From Dyadobacter luticola (GTDB lineage: Bacteria; Bacteroidota; Bacteroidia; Cytophagales; Spirosomataceae): 64,000 nt of DNA. The notes beneath the pieces are model-generated. The model was not told where the DNA came from. It ran no database searches and saw only the letters and a program-made list of their open reading frames with translations. Positions 51,944 through 61,260 of the stretch are shown here, piece after piece. The stretch's first letter is position 1; the number at the start of each line of letters is the position of its first letter. The stretch lies in assembly GCF_005860805.1 (NCBI RefSeq), contig NZ_VCEJ01000004.1, forward strand, positions 1,178,001 through 1,242,000, in the 5' to 3' direction. The translations under genes were made by a program, and so were the position numbers.

Positions 51944-53044
51944 ATGAGTCTTCAATGTGGGATCGTCGGATTGCCAAACGTAGGTAAGTCCACTCTCTTT
52001 AATGCCATCTCTACCGGAAAAGCCGAAGCTGCCAACTATCCTTTTTGTACCATAGAGCCCAATGTCGGTGTAGTAACTGTGCCCGACGAGCGCCTCGAAA
52101 TTTTGACCACGCTGGTTAAGCCGCAAAAAGTGATCCCTACCATCATTGAGTTTGTTGATATTGCCGGACTTGTGAAAGGCGCGAGCCAGGGAGCGGGTTT
52201 GGGCAATAAATTCCTGGCCAACATTCGCGAGGTGGATGCGATTGTGCATGTGGTGCGCTGTTTTCAGGACGACAACATTGTGCACGTCGAAGGAAAAGTG
52301 GATCCGGTTTTTGATAAAGAAATTATTGATGCGGAATTACAGCTGAAAGACCTGGAATCGATCGAAAAGAAAATCCAGAAAACGGAAAAAGGCGCCCGGG
52401 CCGGTGACGCAAAAGCGAAAGCCGAGCTGGAATGGCTGAAAAAATATAAGGCAACATTAGAGGCGGGTAAGAACGCAAGAAGTGTTGAAATCGACGAGGA
52501 GACCAAAGAGTCTGTGATTGGCGACCTGCAATTACTTACCGCGAAGCCTGTTTTATATGTTGCCAATGTGGATGAAGGTTCCATGTTGACTGGAAATGAA
52601 TTTTCAGAAAAGCTGCGGGAGACAGTAGCGCAGGAAGGAGCAGAAGTGATTGTTCTTTGCGCGGCTATCGAATCTCAGATCTCTGAAATCGAGGATCCGG
52701 AAGAGCACGAAATGTTCCTGGGTGAATATGGGTTAAAGGAATCGGGTCTGAGTAAGCTGATCAAAGCCTCTTATTCTTTACTAAACCTGATCACTTATTT
52801 CACAGCAGGCGTGAAAGAAGTTCGTGCCTGGACGATCGTGAAAGGTTGGAAGGCGCCGCAGGCTGCGGGTGTCATTCACAGTGATTTTGAAAAAGGCTTT
52901 ATTCGTGCAGAGGTGATTAAAATCGCTGATTACGAGCAATATAAAACGGAAGCGGCTGTGAAAGAAGTAGGGAAAATGGCTGTGGAAGGAAAAGAATATA
53001 CCGTAGCGGACGGTGACATTATGCACTTCCGGTTTAATGTTTAA
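51944..53044 (+). CDS. ychF: Redox-regulated ATPase YchF (Obg/OLA1 family)
   Basis: A 366-residue cytosolic P-loop NTPase. G1 is GLPNVGKS (residues 9-16), G3 [19 protein letters not shown], and the G4 position reads NVDE, the feature that makes YchF prefer ATP. A coiled coil follows ([19 protein letters not shown]) and the C-terminal TGS domain ends [10 protein letters not shown]. It associates with ribosomes. A strong bidirectional terminator lies just beyond. Confidence 0.98.
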   Translation: MSLQCGIVGLPNVGKSTLFNAISTGKAEAANYPFCTIEPNVGVVTVPDERLEILTTLVKPQKVIPTIIEFVDIAGLVKGASQGAGLGNKFLANIREVDAIVHVVRCFQDDNIVHVEGKVDPVFDKEIIDAELQLKDLESIEKKIQKTEKGARAGDAKAKAELEWLKKYKATLEAGKNARSVEIDEETKESVIGDLQLLTAKPVLYVANVDEGSMLTGNEFSEKLRETVAQEGAEVIVLCAAIESQISEIEDPEEHEMFLGEYGLKESGLSKLIKASYSLLNLITYFTAGVKEVRAWTIVKGWKAPQAAGVIHSDFEKGFIRAEVIKIADYEQYKTEAAVKEVGKMAVEGKEYTVADGDIMHFRFNV

Positions 53045-53060
53045 GGAATTTTTTATTGGT

Positions 53061-53100
53061 AAAACGAAAAAGCAGCTTCTTGGAGCTGCTTTTTCGTTTT
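53061..53100. terminator. Bidirectional rho-independent terminator (ychF / T9SS plug gene)
   Basis: A 17-bp perfect stem AAAACGAAAAAGCAGCT/AGCTGCTTTTTCGTTTT with a 6-base loop between convergent genes. Confidence 0.93.
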
Positions 53101-53112
53101 ACTATCATGTCA

Positions 53113-54399
53113 TTATCTTCTCCGGTTCCACTCTACCGTCCGGTATCCGATTAACAGATCGGCCCGTCCGGCCGGCGGGCGGTTGTACACCAGAATGTCA
53201 TAATCGTTTTCAGTAGCCGCGTAATTTCCCTCGATAGGAGCTTCCTCCGGCTTTCCCTGTCCTCTGACAACCGTATAATCATAGTTGATTACCCCCTGCT
53301 TGATGAGGATTTCAACTTCATAATTTTTTGTTTCGGAATTGAAGGTCATACGGTTGCGGTCGTTCAGTTGCCACAAATTAAATGCACCATTGACATAATA
53401 AACCGCATCGGGATCTTCCTCGGTTTTTAATGAAAACAAAACAGGCGTGTAATCCGCTTCCACACTCCCGCGGCCCGATTCCCGCTGATCTACAACATAT
53501 TGACCGTTGAAATCATCGATCTGAATGTAAGAACCATTTGCCCGCGACTTATCCGTGAAAAGGATCAGCCGCGTAAATTCGTCCGATCGCTCCATAGCAT
53601 TAATGCCATAGCCGCGTCCCGATAATGTCCGGCTGTCGAAGTAGCGATATTCATTTCCGCCTGGAAAAGTGTTTTCAAGATCAAAAAAAGTGTATTCCAA
53701 AATCTGGTCAAACGGCCTGACATTGGTAGGCTTAAAACCTGATTTGGTTTGGTCCCAGCGAAAGTTTTTCCGCATTACGACCATCAAATCCGTCTGCGGC
53801 GCATTGAGCTGATAACCTTTATAAGTGATGGCAAAATCAATCTGCTGATCAGAAAATTGCTGCTGGATTCCCTGCGAAAACCGGGCCTTCGCCTCAATAC
53901 TCACCCGCGTTTCATAGAGCATAAACCGCCTGCTCAAAACCAATTTCCGGTCCTGCTCCGAAAACACATAAATCACATAATTCCCGGAAAGTTTCAGCCT
54001 GGGCAGTTCGAGCCGATAGTGGAAATAGGGCACTTTAGTGCTGAAAGATTGCTCGTAACTCCTGACTGGATATTCATTGTACTCGTAGGTAAATTCAATG
54101 TCATTCAAATTCGATTTCGTCCAATCCGCATTACAATGCACGATTTTGGCGCGATAACCTTCAAACTGCGCAGACATATCGTCAAATTCAAGCACCAGGG
54201 GAGATTCACTTTGAAGCGGTTTAATAGCCGGGGTTAGAAGGCGGGTAGGATTTTCAGGATTATCAAGCGCAGGATACAGCAAAACCGTCCTGATTTTTTC
54301 ATTATAAATAAAATCTTCCAGGCGCAAATTCGCAGGCTGCGCAAATAATGTAAGTGAAGAAAATAATAAGAAGACCGATAAATAAAGCTGCTTGACCAT
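53113..54399 (-). CDS. Type IX secretion system plug protein (DUF5103)
   Basis: A 428-residue exported protein; MVKQLYLSVFLLFSSLTLFAQ is the signal peptide (ATG at 54399, with 22 in-frame codons upstream). The body matches DUF5103: NEKIRTVLLYP, VLEFDDMSAQFEGYRAKIVHCNADW, KLSGNYVIYVF and the C-terminal YDYTVVRGQG segments. In Flavobacterium this protein (Plug) closes the SprA translocon on the periplasmic side. No other T9SS gene is adjacent. Confidence 0.93.
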   Translation of the reverse strand: MVKQLYLSVFLLFSSLTLFAQPANLRLEDFIYNEKIRTVLLYPALDNPENPTRLLTPAIKPLQSESPLVLEFDDMSAQFEGYRAKIVHCNADWTKSNLNDIEFTYEYNEYPVRSYEQSFSTKVPYFHYRLELPRLKLSGNYVIYVFSEQDRKLVLSRRFMLYETRVSIEAKARFSQGIQQQFSDQQIDFAITYKGYQLNAPQTDLMVVMRKNFRWDQTKSGFKPTNVRPFDQILEYTFFDLENTFPGGNEYRYFDSRTLSGRGYGINAMERSDEFTRLILFTDKSRANGSYIQIDDFNGQYVVDQRESGRGSVEADYTPVLFSLKTEEDPDAVYYVNGAFNLWQLNDRNRMTFNSETKNYEVEILIKQGVINYDYTVVRGQGKPEEAPIEGNYAATENDYDILVYNRPPAGRADLLIGYRTVEWNRRR

Positions 54400-54490
54400 T
54401 GGAAAACTGGATCGTTTCTTGTCGCGGAAAGGTACGTATTGTTGGGGAAAGGTTTTGATCATCATTACTTATTTCTAAATTACAATATCA

Positions 54491-55084
54491 ATGTCAGCAC
54501 AAGCGATCATGGTGTATTCAGACCAAGAGTATCTGAAACTGGAAAGGGAAGCCGAGTACAAAAGTGAGTTTTTTAAAGGGGAAATAGTTGCCATGGCGGG
54601 CGCCGGTTTTAACCATAACCGGATCGTAGAGAATTTGTCGGGTGAATGTTACATTGCTTTCAAAGGCAAATCCTGCCAGACATTTTCAAGCGATATGCGG
54701 CTGCATATTCCTTTAAGTGGATTGTATACTTACCCGGACCTTGTTGCTGTTTGCGGGCCAATTGAATTCCTGGACGACAAGGAGGATACGATTCTTAATC
54801 CGGTAAGCATTTTCGAAGTATTGTCACCTAGCACTTCGGGTTACGACAGAGGTGAGAAATTTCACATGTACCGGAGCGTTCCGTCATTGAAAGAATATGT
54901 TTTAATCAATTCAATGTCAGTTGGTGCGGAGGTTTGGAAGAAAAATGGAGAAGATTTGTGGTACCTTTTTTCTGAGGCCTATAACCTCGAAGGTTCAATT
55001 GAAATTCCGGGAATTGGCTTGTCCCTCGAAATGGCCGACATTTATTACAACACCAACAATTTGAAATTCACATTACACCCATAA
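54491..55084 (+). CDS. Uma2 family putative endonuclease (DUF820)
   Basis: A 197-residue PD-(D/E)XK-fold protein: YLKLEREAEYKSEFFKGEIVAMAG opens, SSDMRLHI and YPDLVAVCGPIEF supply the acidic residues, and ILNPVSIFEVLSPSTSGYDRGEK is the family hallmark with the catalytic E. Uma2 proteins are restriction-endonuclease-like but of unknown role, often in multicopy in Bacteroidota and Cyanobacteria. An exceptionally long terminator follows. Confidence 0.93.
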   Translation: MSAQAIMVYSDQEYLKLEREAEYKSEFFKGEIVAMAGAGFNHNRIVENLSGECYIAFKGKSCQTFSSDMRLHIPLSGLYTYPDLVAVCGPIEFLDDKEDTILNPVSIFEVLSPSTSGYDRGEKFHMYRSVPSLKEYVLINSMSVGAEVWKKNGEDLWYLFSEAYNLEGSIEIPGIGLSLEMADIYYNTNNLKFTLHP

Positions 55085-55125
55085 AACGAAGAAGAGGAAA
55101 TCACCCGATTTCCTCTTCTTCGTTT
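55084..55125. terminator. Long rho-independent terminator (Uma2 / ABC-F)
   Basis: A 19-bp perfect stem AAACGAAGAAGAGGAAATC/GATTTCCTCTTCTTCGTTT with an ACCC loop between convergent genes. Confidence 0.9.
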
Positions 55126-55130
55126 ACAGC

Positions 55131-57077
55131 TTATTTCCCCGCCAGCTCTTCCACTTCGAGCATCAGATTTTCCCAATCTTCTGTACTCTGTTCCAGCTTT
55201 TGTTTGATATCATTATAGAAACGCTTGACTTCCGTGAGCATCGTCGGATCATTGTAAATCTTCGGATCGGATAACTTTGTTTCCGTCTCCGTCTTCCGGA
55301 TTTCCAGGTTATTGATCGTCGATTCCAGTTCCTCAATCTGCTTCTGCACCTTTTTTATTTTCTGGGCATCCTCGTTGGAAGGCGCTTTGCCATTACTTTT
55401 TGGCGCATTAGCAGGATGCTGGCTATTTTTTTGAGGTGGTGCGCTGCTTACCGTAACTTTTTCACTTACAGCAGACTGCAACCCACGCTCCTCGACCCAA
55501 GTCTCATATTCTTCATAAGTACCCGGATATTCCTTGATCTCATGATCCTCGATGTACCAGATCTTGTTCGCAATGTTCTCCACAAAATAACGATCGTGAG
55601 ATACTACAATGTAGCTGCCCTCGTACTGCTGCAATGCCTGGATCAGAATGTTAACCGACTGCATGTCAAGGTGGTTGGTAGGCTCATCGAGCAGCAGGAA
55701 GTTGGCTTGCGAAAGCAATACCTTCGCCAGCGCGACCCGTGATTTTTCCCCTCCTGAAAGTACCTTGATCTTCTTAAAAACATCGTCACCTGTAAAAAGG
55801 AAGCATCCCAAAACAGTCCGTAATTCCGTCTCGGTTTTGGTCGGGTTGGCATATTTCAGCTCCTCGATCAGGTTGTGCTGAATGTTCAGCGATTCAAGCT
55901 GGTGCTGGGCGTAGAATGTAAATGAAACATTGTGGCCTAGTCTTCTTTTTCCTTCAATCTCCTCAGTACCAGCAACAACACGCAAAACGGTTGACTTTCC
56001 GCGACCATTCGCCCCGATGAGCGCAATCTTGTCGCCGCGCTCCATACTGATATTCGTGCCATCCAAAATGACCTTTTCGCCGTAAGACTTGGAAGCATCT
56101 TCCAGCTGAAAAACATGCCTGCCAGGCTGCGTCGTAAACTGAAAACGAAAGTGAACTTTTGCATTTTCGTCCACCACCTGATCCACCACGTCCATCCTAT
56201 CCAGCGCTTTTACACGGCTTTGAACCTGGCGTGATTTGGTTGCTTTTGCTTTAAAACGTTCGATAAAACGCTCTGTCTGGCGAATTTTTGCCTGCTGGTT
56301 TTCATAGGCGCCACGCTGAATTTCGTTGCGCTCCTCTTTTTCTTCCAGATAGTAAGAATAGTTTCCAGCATAGTAATTCAGCTTTCCACCCGACACTTCT
56401 ACCGTCGTATCTATTGTATTATCAAGGAATTGCCTGTCGTGAGAAACCACAATCACCGCACCCTCGTAAGTCTGCACATACTTTTCAACCCACTGAATAG
56501 AAGGTAAGTCAAGGTGGTTAGTAGGCTCATCGAGCATCAGGAGCGAAGGTTTTTGCAGAAGCAGCTTCGCCAACATTACCCGCATTCTCCAGCCCCCGGA
56601 AAACAACCTGAGCGGCTGGTGCAAATCGGTTGTCGAGAAACCCAGACCTTCTAGGATCGCCTCTGCTTTGGATTGCACCGAATATCCGTCCAGCGCCTCG
56701 AATTCATCCTGCACCTTCGCCAGCTTATCCACTAGCGCATCGGTATAATTATGCTCCATGTCATGCAGGATCTTGTCGATCTGCGTCTGGAGAATGTTCT
56801 GTCTTTCAAAAGCCTGCATTGCTACCGAAAGGATCGAATCGTCACTTTGGTAGGAGAGGAGGTCCTGGTTCAGAAATCCTATCGTGCAATCCCCGGCCTT
56901 GGAAATGTTACCGCCGTCCGGCTGGAATTCCCCATTGATCATCCGGAGCAATGTCGATTTTCCAGTTCCGTTCAGACCGATCAGGCCAATTTTCTGTTTG
57001 GGTTTTATATGTAGCGAGGCGCCGTCGTAAAGCGCGCGGTCGCCTAAATAATAGCTGAGGTTCGTAATCGCGATCAT
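55131..57077 (-). CDS. ABC-F family ATPase (translation factor type)
   Basis: A 648-residue soluble protein with two ATP-binding cassettes and no membrane segment. Cassette 1: GLNGTGKST, FSGGWRMRV, LLMLDEPTNHLD. Cassette 2: GANGRGKST, LSGGEKSRV, FLLLDEPTNHLD. The linker is rich in basic and Gln residues (QTERFIERFKAKATKSRQVQ), and a C-terminal coiled coil follows a Ser/Pro/Asn-rich spacer. ABC-F proteins act on the ribosome E site. The start at 57077 is supported by TACCTTTG six bases upstream, giving a near-leaderless mRNA. Confidence 0.95.
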   Translation of the reverse strand: MIAITNLSYYLGDRALYDGASLHIKPKQKIGLIGLNGTGKSTLLRMINGEFQPDGGNISKAGDCTIGFLNQDLLSYQSDDSILSVAMQAFERQNILQTQIDKILHDMEHNYTDALVDKLAKVQDEFEALDGYSVQSKAEAILEGLGFSTTDLHQPLRLFSGGWRMRVMLAKLLLQKPSLLMLDEPTNHLDLPSIQWVEKYVQTYEGAVIVVSHDRQFLDNTIDTTVEVSGGKLNYYAGNYSYYLEEKEERNEIQRGAYENQQAKIRQTERFIERFKAKATKSRQVQSRVKALDRMDVVDQVVDENAKVHFRFQFTTQPGRHVFQLEDASKSYGEKVILDGTNISMERGDKIALIGANGRGKSTVLRVVAGTEEIEGKRRLGHNVSFTFYAQHQLESLNIQHNLIEELKYANPTKTETELRTVLGCFLFTGDDVFKKIKVLSGGEKSRVALAKVLLSQANFLLLDEPTNHLDMQSVNILIQALQQYEGSYIVVSHDRYFVENIANKIWYIEDHEIKEYPGTYEEYETWVEERGLQSAVSEKVTVSSAPPQKNSQHPANAPKSNGKAPSNEDAQKIKKVQKQIEELESTINNLEIRKTETETKLSDPKIYNDPTMLTEVKRFYNDIKQKLEQSTEDWENLMLEVEELAGK

Positions 57078-57082
57078 AGCTG

Positions 57083-57090
57083 CAAAGGTA
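57083..57090 (-). promoter_or_regulatory. Candidate -7 element (TACCTTTG) of the ABC-F gene
   Basis: Exact TAnnTTTG match ending five bases before the ATG; transcription would begin at or near the start codon. Confidence 0.5.
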
Positions 57091-57177
57091 CGGGTAAAGA
57101 TGCAGATAGTAAAAGTGCAATTGTTGGAATAGTGATAAACCAATCCTTATACCGCCGCGATGTTGCCGGATTTGATG

Positions 57178-57185
57178 TAAATTTG
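57178..57185 (+). promoter_or_regulatory. Candidate -7 element (TAAATTTG) of the siroheme dehydrogenase gene
   Basis: Exact TAnnTTTG match four bases before the ATG at 57190, mirroring the ABC-F element across the divergent region. Confidence 0.45.
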
Positions 57186-57189
57186 AGAT

Positions 57190-57780
57190 ATGAACGACCT
57201 CTTTCCCATCTTTATTAAACTGCAAAACCTTCAAACTTTAATCGTTGGCGGAGGTTATGTGGGTTTGGAAAAAATTACGGCGGTACTGCAAAATTCTCCG
57301 CTGGCAAATGTGACACTGGTTTCGCCCGAAATCAGGCCGGAAATCCGGGAACTCGCAGCATCGAATTCCCGAATTAATCTAATTGAGCGGAAATTTCAGG
57401 ATGTGGATCTGGCAGGAAAAGATCTGGTGCTGGTAGCGACAAATGATAAGGAAGAAAATAAGCGGATTGCGCAAGTGGCCCGTGAAAAACACCTACTTGC
57501 CAATGTTGCGGATACCCCTGATATCTGCGATTTCTATCTTTCGTCGGTCGTCCGGAAAGGTAATCTCAAAGTGGCGATTTCAACCAACGGAATGTCGCCG
57601 ACATTCGCCAAGCGATTGAAGGAAGTGCTGGGCGAGGCGCTGCCCGACAACCTGGAAACTGCGATGGAACAACTCAAAGCCGTCAGGGATATGCTGCAGG
57701 GCGATTTTGCCTATAAAGTCGACGAGCTTAACCGCATTACTTCCGTGCTGACTGAGAAAAAACCTGGACTTGAAAAATAG
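57190..57780 (+). CDS. Precorrin-2 dehydrogenase/sirohydrochlorin ferrochelatase (siroheme synthase N-terminal type)
   Basis: A 196-residue protein matching the N-terminal half of CysG (Met8p-like), without the methyltransferase half. PIFIKLQNLQTLIVGGGYVGLEKI is the NAD-binding start, NVADTPDICDFYLSSVVRKGNLKVAISTNGMSPTFAKRLKE the core with the catalytic Asp region. It oxidises precorrin-2 and may insert iron to give siroheme for sulfite/nitrite reductases. It is divergent from the ABC-F gene. Confidence 0.95.
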   Translation: MNDLFPIFIKLQNLQTLIVGGGYVGLEKITAVLQNSPLANVTLVSPEIRPEIRELAASNSRINLIERKFQDVDLAGKDLVLVATNDKEENKRIAQVAREKHLLANVADTPDICDFYLSSVVRKGNLKVAISTNGMSPTFAKRLKEVLGEALPDNLETAMEQLKAVRDMLQGDFAYKVDELNRITSVLTEKKPGLEK

Positions 57781-57912
57781 ACAGTTAAGCATACTTGCGG
57801 TTAAAATGTTTTCGTTTTTTACCTCGATAATGCGTATTATTGAATCAGTTAAAATCTAAATGCCGCGTCCGCGGAAACCCGTTCACTTTGATTTAGACCT
57901 ATACCCAGATAT

Positions 57913-60900
57913 ATGAATCTTTTCTACCGGATCAGTGGCCAGAGTCGGCACTTTGCATTGCTTCTTGCTATCCTTCTCTTATCAATACCATTTCTCCCCG
58001 CAACATTTGCTGCAGATATTGACATTAAGGGTACTGTCAAAAGCAGTTCTGGCGAAACACTCATCGGCTCGACCGTTCGCATAAAAGGTTCACAAAAAGG
58101 TACTGTCACCAACGAAAGAGGCGAATTTGTTCTTCAGGGTGTGAGCGACGCAGCTACTTTGGTCGTAACGATGATCGGTTTTTTACCCAAAGAAGTGAAA
58201 GCTGCTCGGGTCATGACGATCGAGTTATCTGAGGATGCAGTCGGTTTGCAAGACGTGGTTGTGACTGGTTTTCAGCAGATTGACAAAGATAAATTTACCG
58301 GCTCCGCAGTAACATTAAAGGTTGATGACGTCAAAATCGACGGCTTGCCGGACGTAAGCCGCATGTTGGAAGGCCGGGCTGCCGGGGTTTCTATCCAAAA
58401 TGTTTCGGGAACATTCGGGGCGGCGCCGAAAATCAGGATACGCGGCGCGACTTCTTTAAATGGGGATAACAAGCCGCTCTGGGTAATTGACGGGGTTGTT
58501 CAGGAAGATATCGTGAACATTTCCAATGACCAGCTTTCCAGCGGCGACCCGACAACATTGCTAGGTTCGGCGGTAGCGGGGCTTAACCCCAATGATATTG
58601 AGACATTTGACATTCTGAAAGATGCCGCTGCGGCAGCATTATACGGAGCCCGTGCAATGAATGGTGTGATTGTGATCACGACCAAGAAAGGTAAAAGCGG
58701 CAAACCGACCATCGCTTACTCCGGAAATTTCAGCACGCAGCTTACCCCTTCTTACCGGAATTTTAACATCATGAATTCCGCGCAGCAAATGTCCGTGCTG
58801 GGCGAATTGGAGCGCAAGGGATACCTCACTTCCAGCATTCTTTCACAGCCCGATTACGGTGTTTACGGGAAATATTACAACTCGCTGAACGGTGATGCCG
58901 AAGGAAATTTCCTGCTGGAAAACACGCAACAAGCCAAGAAAGATTACCTGATGCGCTACGCCAGGGCCAATACCGACTGGTTTGACGTTCTTTTCAAGCA
59001 AAACTTCATTCAGGAACATTCACTCAGTGTTTCTTTCGGAACTGATAAGTCAAATTCTTATGCGTCAGTAAGTTATCTAAATGATAATGGCTGGACGATT
59101 GCTGATAAAGTAAAGCGGTATACATTCAATTTTAAAAATACTTACCAGGTTTCTGATAGGGTCAACATTGGAATTTCAACATTGGCTTCGGTACGCAGGC
59201 AGCAGGCGCCGGGTTCACTGAGCCGCAGAAGCAACCCCGTAGAAGGTAAGTACGACCGCGATTTTGACATTAACCCTTTCAGCTACGCCCTTAACACCAG
59301 CCGGACTTTGACGGCTTATGATGAAAACGGCAACCTGGAATATTTCAGACGGAATTTTGCGCCGTTTAACATTGTCAACGAGCTCGCTAACAACAAGATA
59401 AACCTGACGCTGGCCGACATTAAGTTGCAGGGAAACCTTTCCTATAAAATCACCGACCACATCAGCTACGACTTCATCGGTGCGCTGCGCTACATTCAAA
59501 CCGGCCGCGAGCATCAGATTAACGAAAACAGTAACATGGCCAATGCTTACCGTGCGGCTGATAATTCGACGATTGCATTGGCTAACAAATACTTATATAC
59601 CGATCCCGATGTACCCAATGCCTACCCGGTGGTGGTACTGCCGAGCGGCGGTTTTTACAACCGGAACGAGGACCAGATGCTTTTTTACAACATCCGGAAC
59701 AACCTGCGCTTCAACAAAAAAATTGCAGAACGCCACCAGGTGGATCTTTTGGTAGGTCAGGAAATCAAATACACCAATCGCCAGAATTCCAACAATACCG
59801 GCTACGGCTTTCAGTATGGCCAGGGCGGTACCCCGTTTGTGGACTACCGGATTTTGAAACAAACCATCGAGAGCAACTTCCAATACTACGGCATGCGGAT
59901 GGATTACGAACGTTTCGCGGCATTTTATGGAAGCGCCGGGTATACTTTGGATGATAAATACAACTTCACAGGCTACTTCCGCTACGATGGTTCCAATGGG
60001 TTTGGTAAATCGGCGCTGGCCCGCTGGCTGCCGACGTATACCATAGCAGGGTCCTGGAATTTCGACCAGGAGAATTTTATGAAGGGTTTCAAATGGCTGA
60101 GTATGGGTCGTCTCCGCGCCAGTTATGGACTTTCGGCAGATACAGGCCCGGCCACAAATACGGCTGTTTTGTTCCAAAGCATTATCACCCGCCGGCCTTA
60201 TACCGACGAAAAAGAATCGGCAATCCAGCTTGCGTCGCTTGAAAACACGGAGCTTACCTGGGAGAAATTGTACAGCGGAAATGTCGGTCTGGATCTGGGG
60301 CTTTTCGCCAACCGTATCAACCTGACGGTGGACGGCTACATTCGTAACAGTTTTGATCTGATCGATCAGATTAAAACTTCGGGTATCGGTGGGCAGATTT
60401 ACAAAGTGGCCAATTACGCGGATATGCAATCTTATGGGGTCGATTTCTCAGTGGATGGGGTACTTTATAAATACCGTGACTGGGATTTCAGATCGAGGAT
60501 TACAGTCGGTTACGGCCGGACGAGGATCACGAATGTGGACAACAACCCCGGGATTTTTGATCTGGTAAAAGCAGAAGGCGCTAATGTGAAAGGCAAGCCC
60601 GTGAGAAGCTTATTTTCCATTGATTACCGCTCTTTGAACCCAAAAACGGGGGTGCCGATATTCTTGAATGAAAATGGTGAAGTAAGTTCCGATGTGTATT
60701 TGCAGGACCAGAATGTAAGCTACCTGAAATACGAAGGGCCGGTTGACCCACCACTCACCGGCGGTTTCAACAATACATTGACCTATAAAGACCTGTCCCT
60801 GAACATCTTCTTTACTTACCAGGCAGGAAATAAGATCCGCCTCAATCCTTTATACAAAGGAACATTCAGTGATCTGGACGCGATGCCGAGGGAATTTCTG

Positions 60901-61260
60901 GATCGCTGGGTCATGTCTGGCGATGAAAATTCGACAGCGGTGCCTTCCATTGCGGACAAGCTGGAACAGCAATATCTGGCCGGTACTTATCCTTACAACA
61001 TTTACAATTATTCTACTGAGCGCGTCGCCAAAGGTGATTTTATCAGATTGAAGTCAGTTTCGCTGGCTTATAAAGTGCCACTTGTTTTGGCTTCCAAATA
61101 TGGTTTCAAAGGCGCGAGTATCCAGCTTTCGTCCATCAATCCCTGGCTGATTTATGCGGATGCCAAGTTGAAGGGGCAGGATCCTGAATTTTTCAACTCG
61201 GGCGGGGTAGCGCAGCCGATACAAAAACAGTTTACAGTAGCACTTAAACTGACATTATAA
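57913..61260 (+). CDS. SusC/RagA-type TonB-linked outer membrane receptor
   Basis: A complete 1115-residue SusC. A signal peptide (LLLAILLLSIPFLPATFA) is followed by a carboxypeptidase-like domain (IKGTVKSSSGETLIGSTVRI, residues 37-115), the plug from VVVTGFQ near 115, and the signature DILKDAAAAALYGARAMNG near residue 237. The barrel follows and ends KQFTVALKLTL. There is no STN domain, so it is not wired to an anti-sigma factor. The stop overlaps the SusD start (TAATG), as in the first SusC/SusD pair. Confidence 0.97.
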   Translation: MNLFYRISGQSRHFALLLAILLLSIPFLPATFAADIDIKGTVKSSSGETLIGSTVRIKGSQKGTVTNERGEFVLQGVSDAATLVVTMIGFLPKEVKAARVMTIELSEDAVGLQDVVVTGFQQIDKDKFTGSAVTLKVDDVKIDGLPDVSRMLEGRAAGVSIQNVSGTFGAAPKIRIRGATSLNGDNKPLWVIDGVVQEDIVNISNDQLSSGDPTTLLGSAVAGLNPNDIETFDILKDAAAAALYGARAMNGVIVITTKKGKSGKPTIAYSGNFSTQLTPSYRNFNIMNSAQQMSVLGELERKGYLTSSILSQPDYGVYGKYYNSLNGDAEGNFLLENTQQAKKDYLMRYARANTDWFDVLFKQNFIQEHSLSVSFGTDKSNSYASVSYLNDNGWTIADKVKRYTFNFKNTYQVSDRVNIGISTLASVRRQQAPGSLSRRSNPVEGKYDRDFDINPFSYALNTSRTLTAYDENGNLEYFRRNFAPFNIVNELANNKINLTLADIKLQGNLSYKITDHISYDFIGALRYIQTGREHQINENSNMANAYRAADNSTIALANKYLYTDPDVPNAYPVVVLPSGGFYNRNEDQMLFYNIRNNLRFNKKIAERHQVDLLVGQEIKYTNRQNSNNTGYGFQYGQGGTPFVDYRILKQTIESNFQYYGMRMDYERFAAFYGSAGYTLDDKYNFTGYFRYDGSNGFGKSALARWLPTYTIAGSWNFDQENFMKGFKWLSMGRLRASYGLSADTGPATNTAVLFQSIITRRPYTDEKESAIQLASLENTELTWEKLYSGNVGLDLGLFANRINLTVDGYIRNSFDLIDQIKTSGIGGQIYKVANYADMQSYGVDFSVDGVLYKYRDWDFRSRITVGYGRTRITNVDNNPGIFDLVKAEGANVKGKPVRSLFSIDYRSLNPKTGVPIFLNENGEVSSDVYLQDQNVSYLKYEGPVDPPLTGGFNNTLTYKDLSLNIFFTYQAGNKIRLNPLYKGTFSDLDAMPREFLDRWVMSGDENSTAVPSIADKLEQQYLAGTYPYNIYNYSTERVAKGDFIRLKSVSLAYKVPLVLASKYGFKGASIQLSSINPWLIYADAKLKGQDPEFFNSGGVAQPIQKQFTVALKLTL

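Noticed and set aside
59593..60429. 278-residue minus-strand frame inside the second SusC gene
   Set aside because: It is antisense to the SusC barrel and shows no domain.
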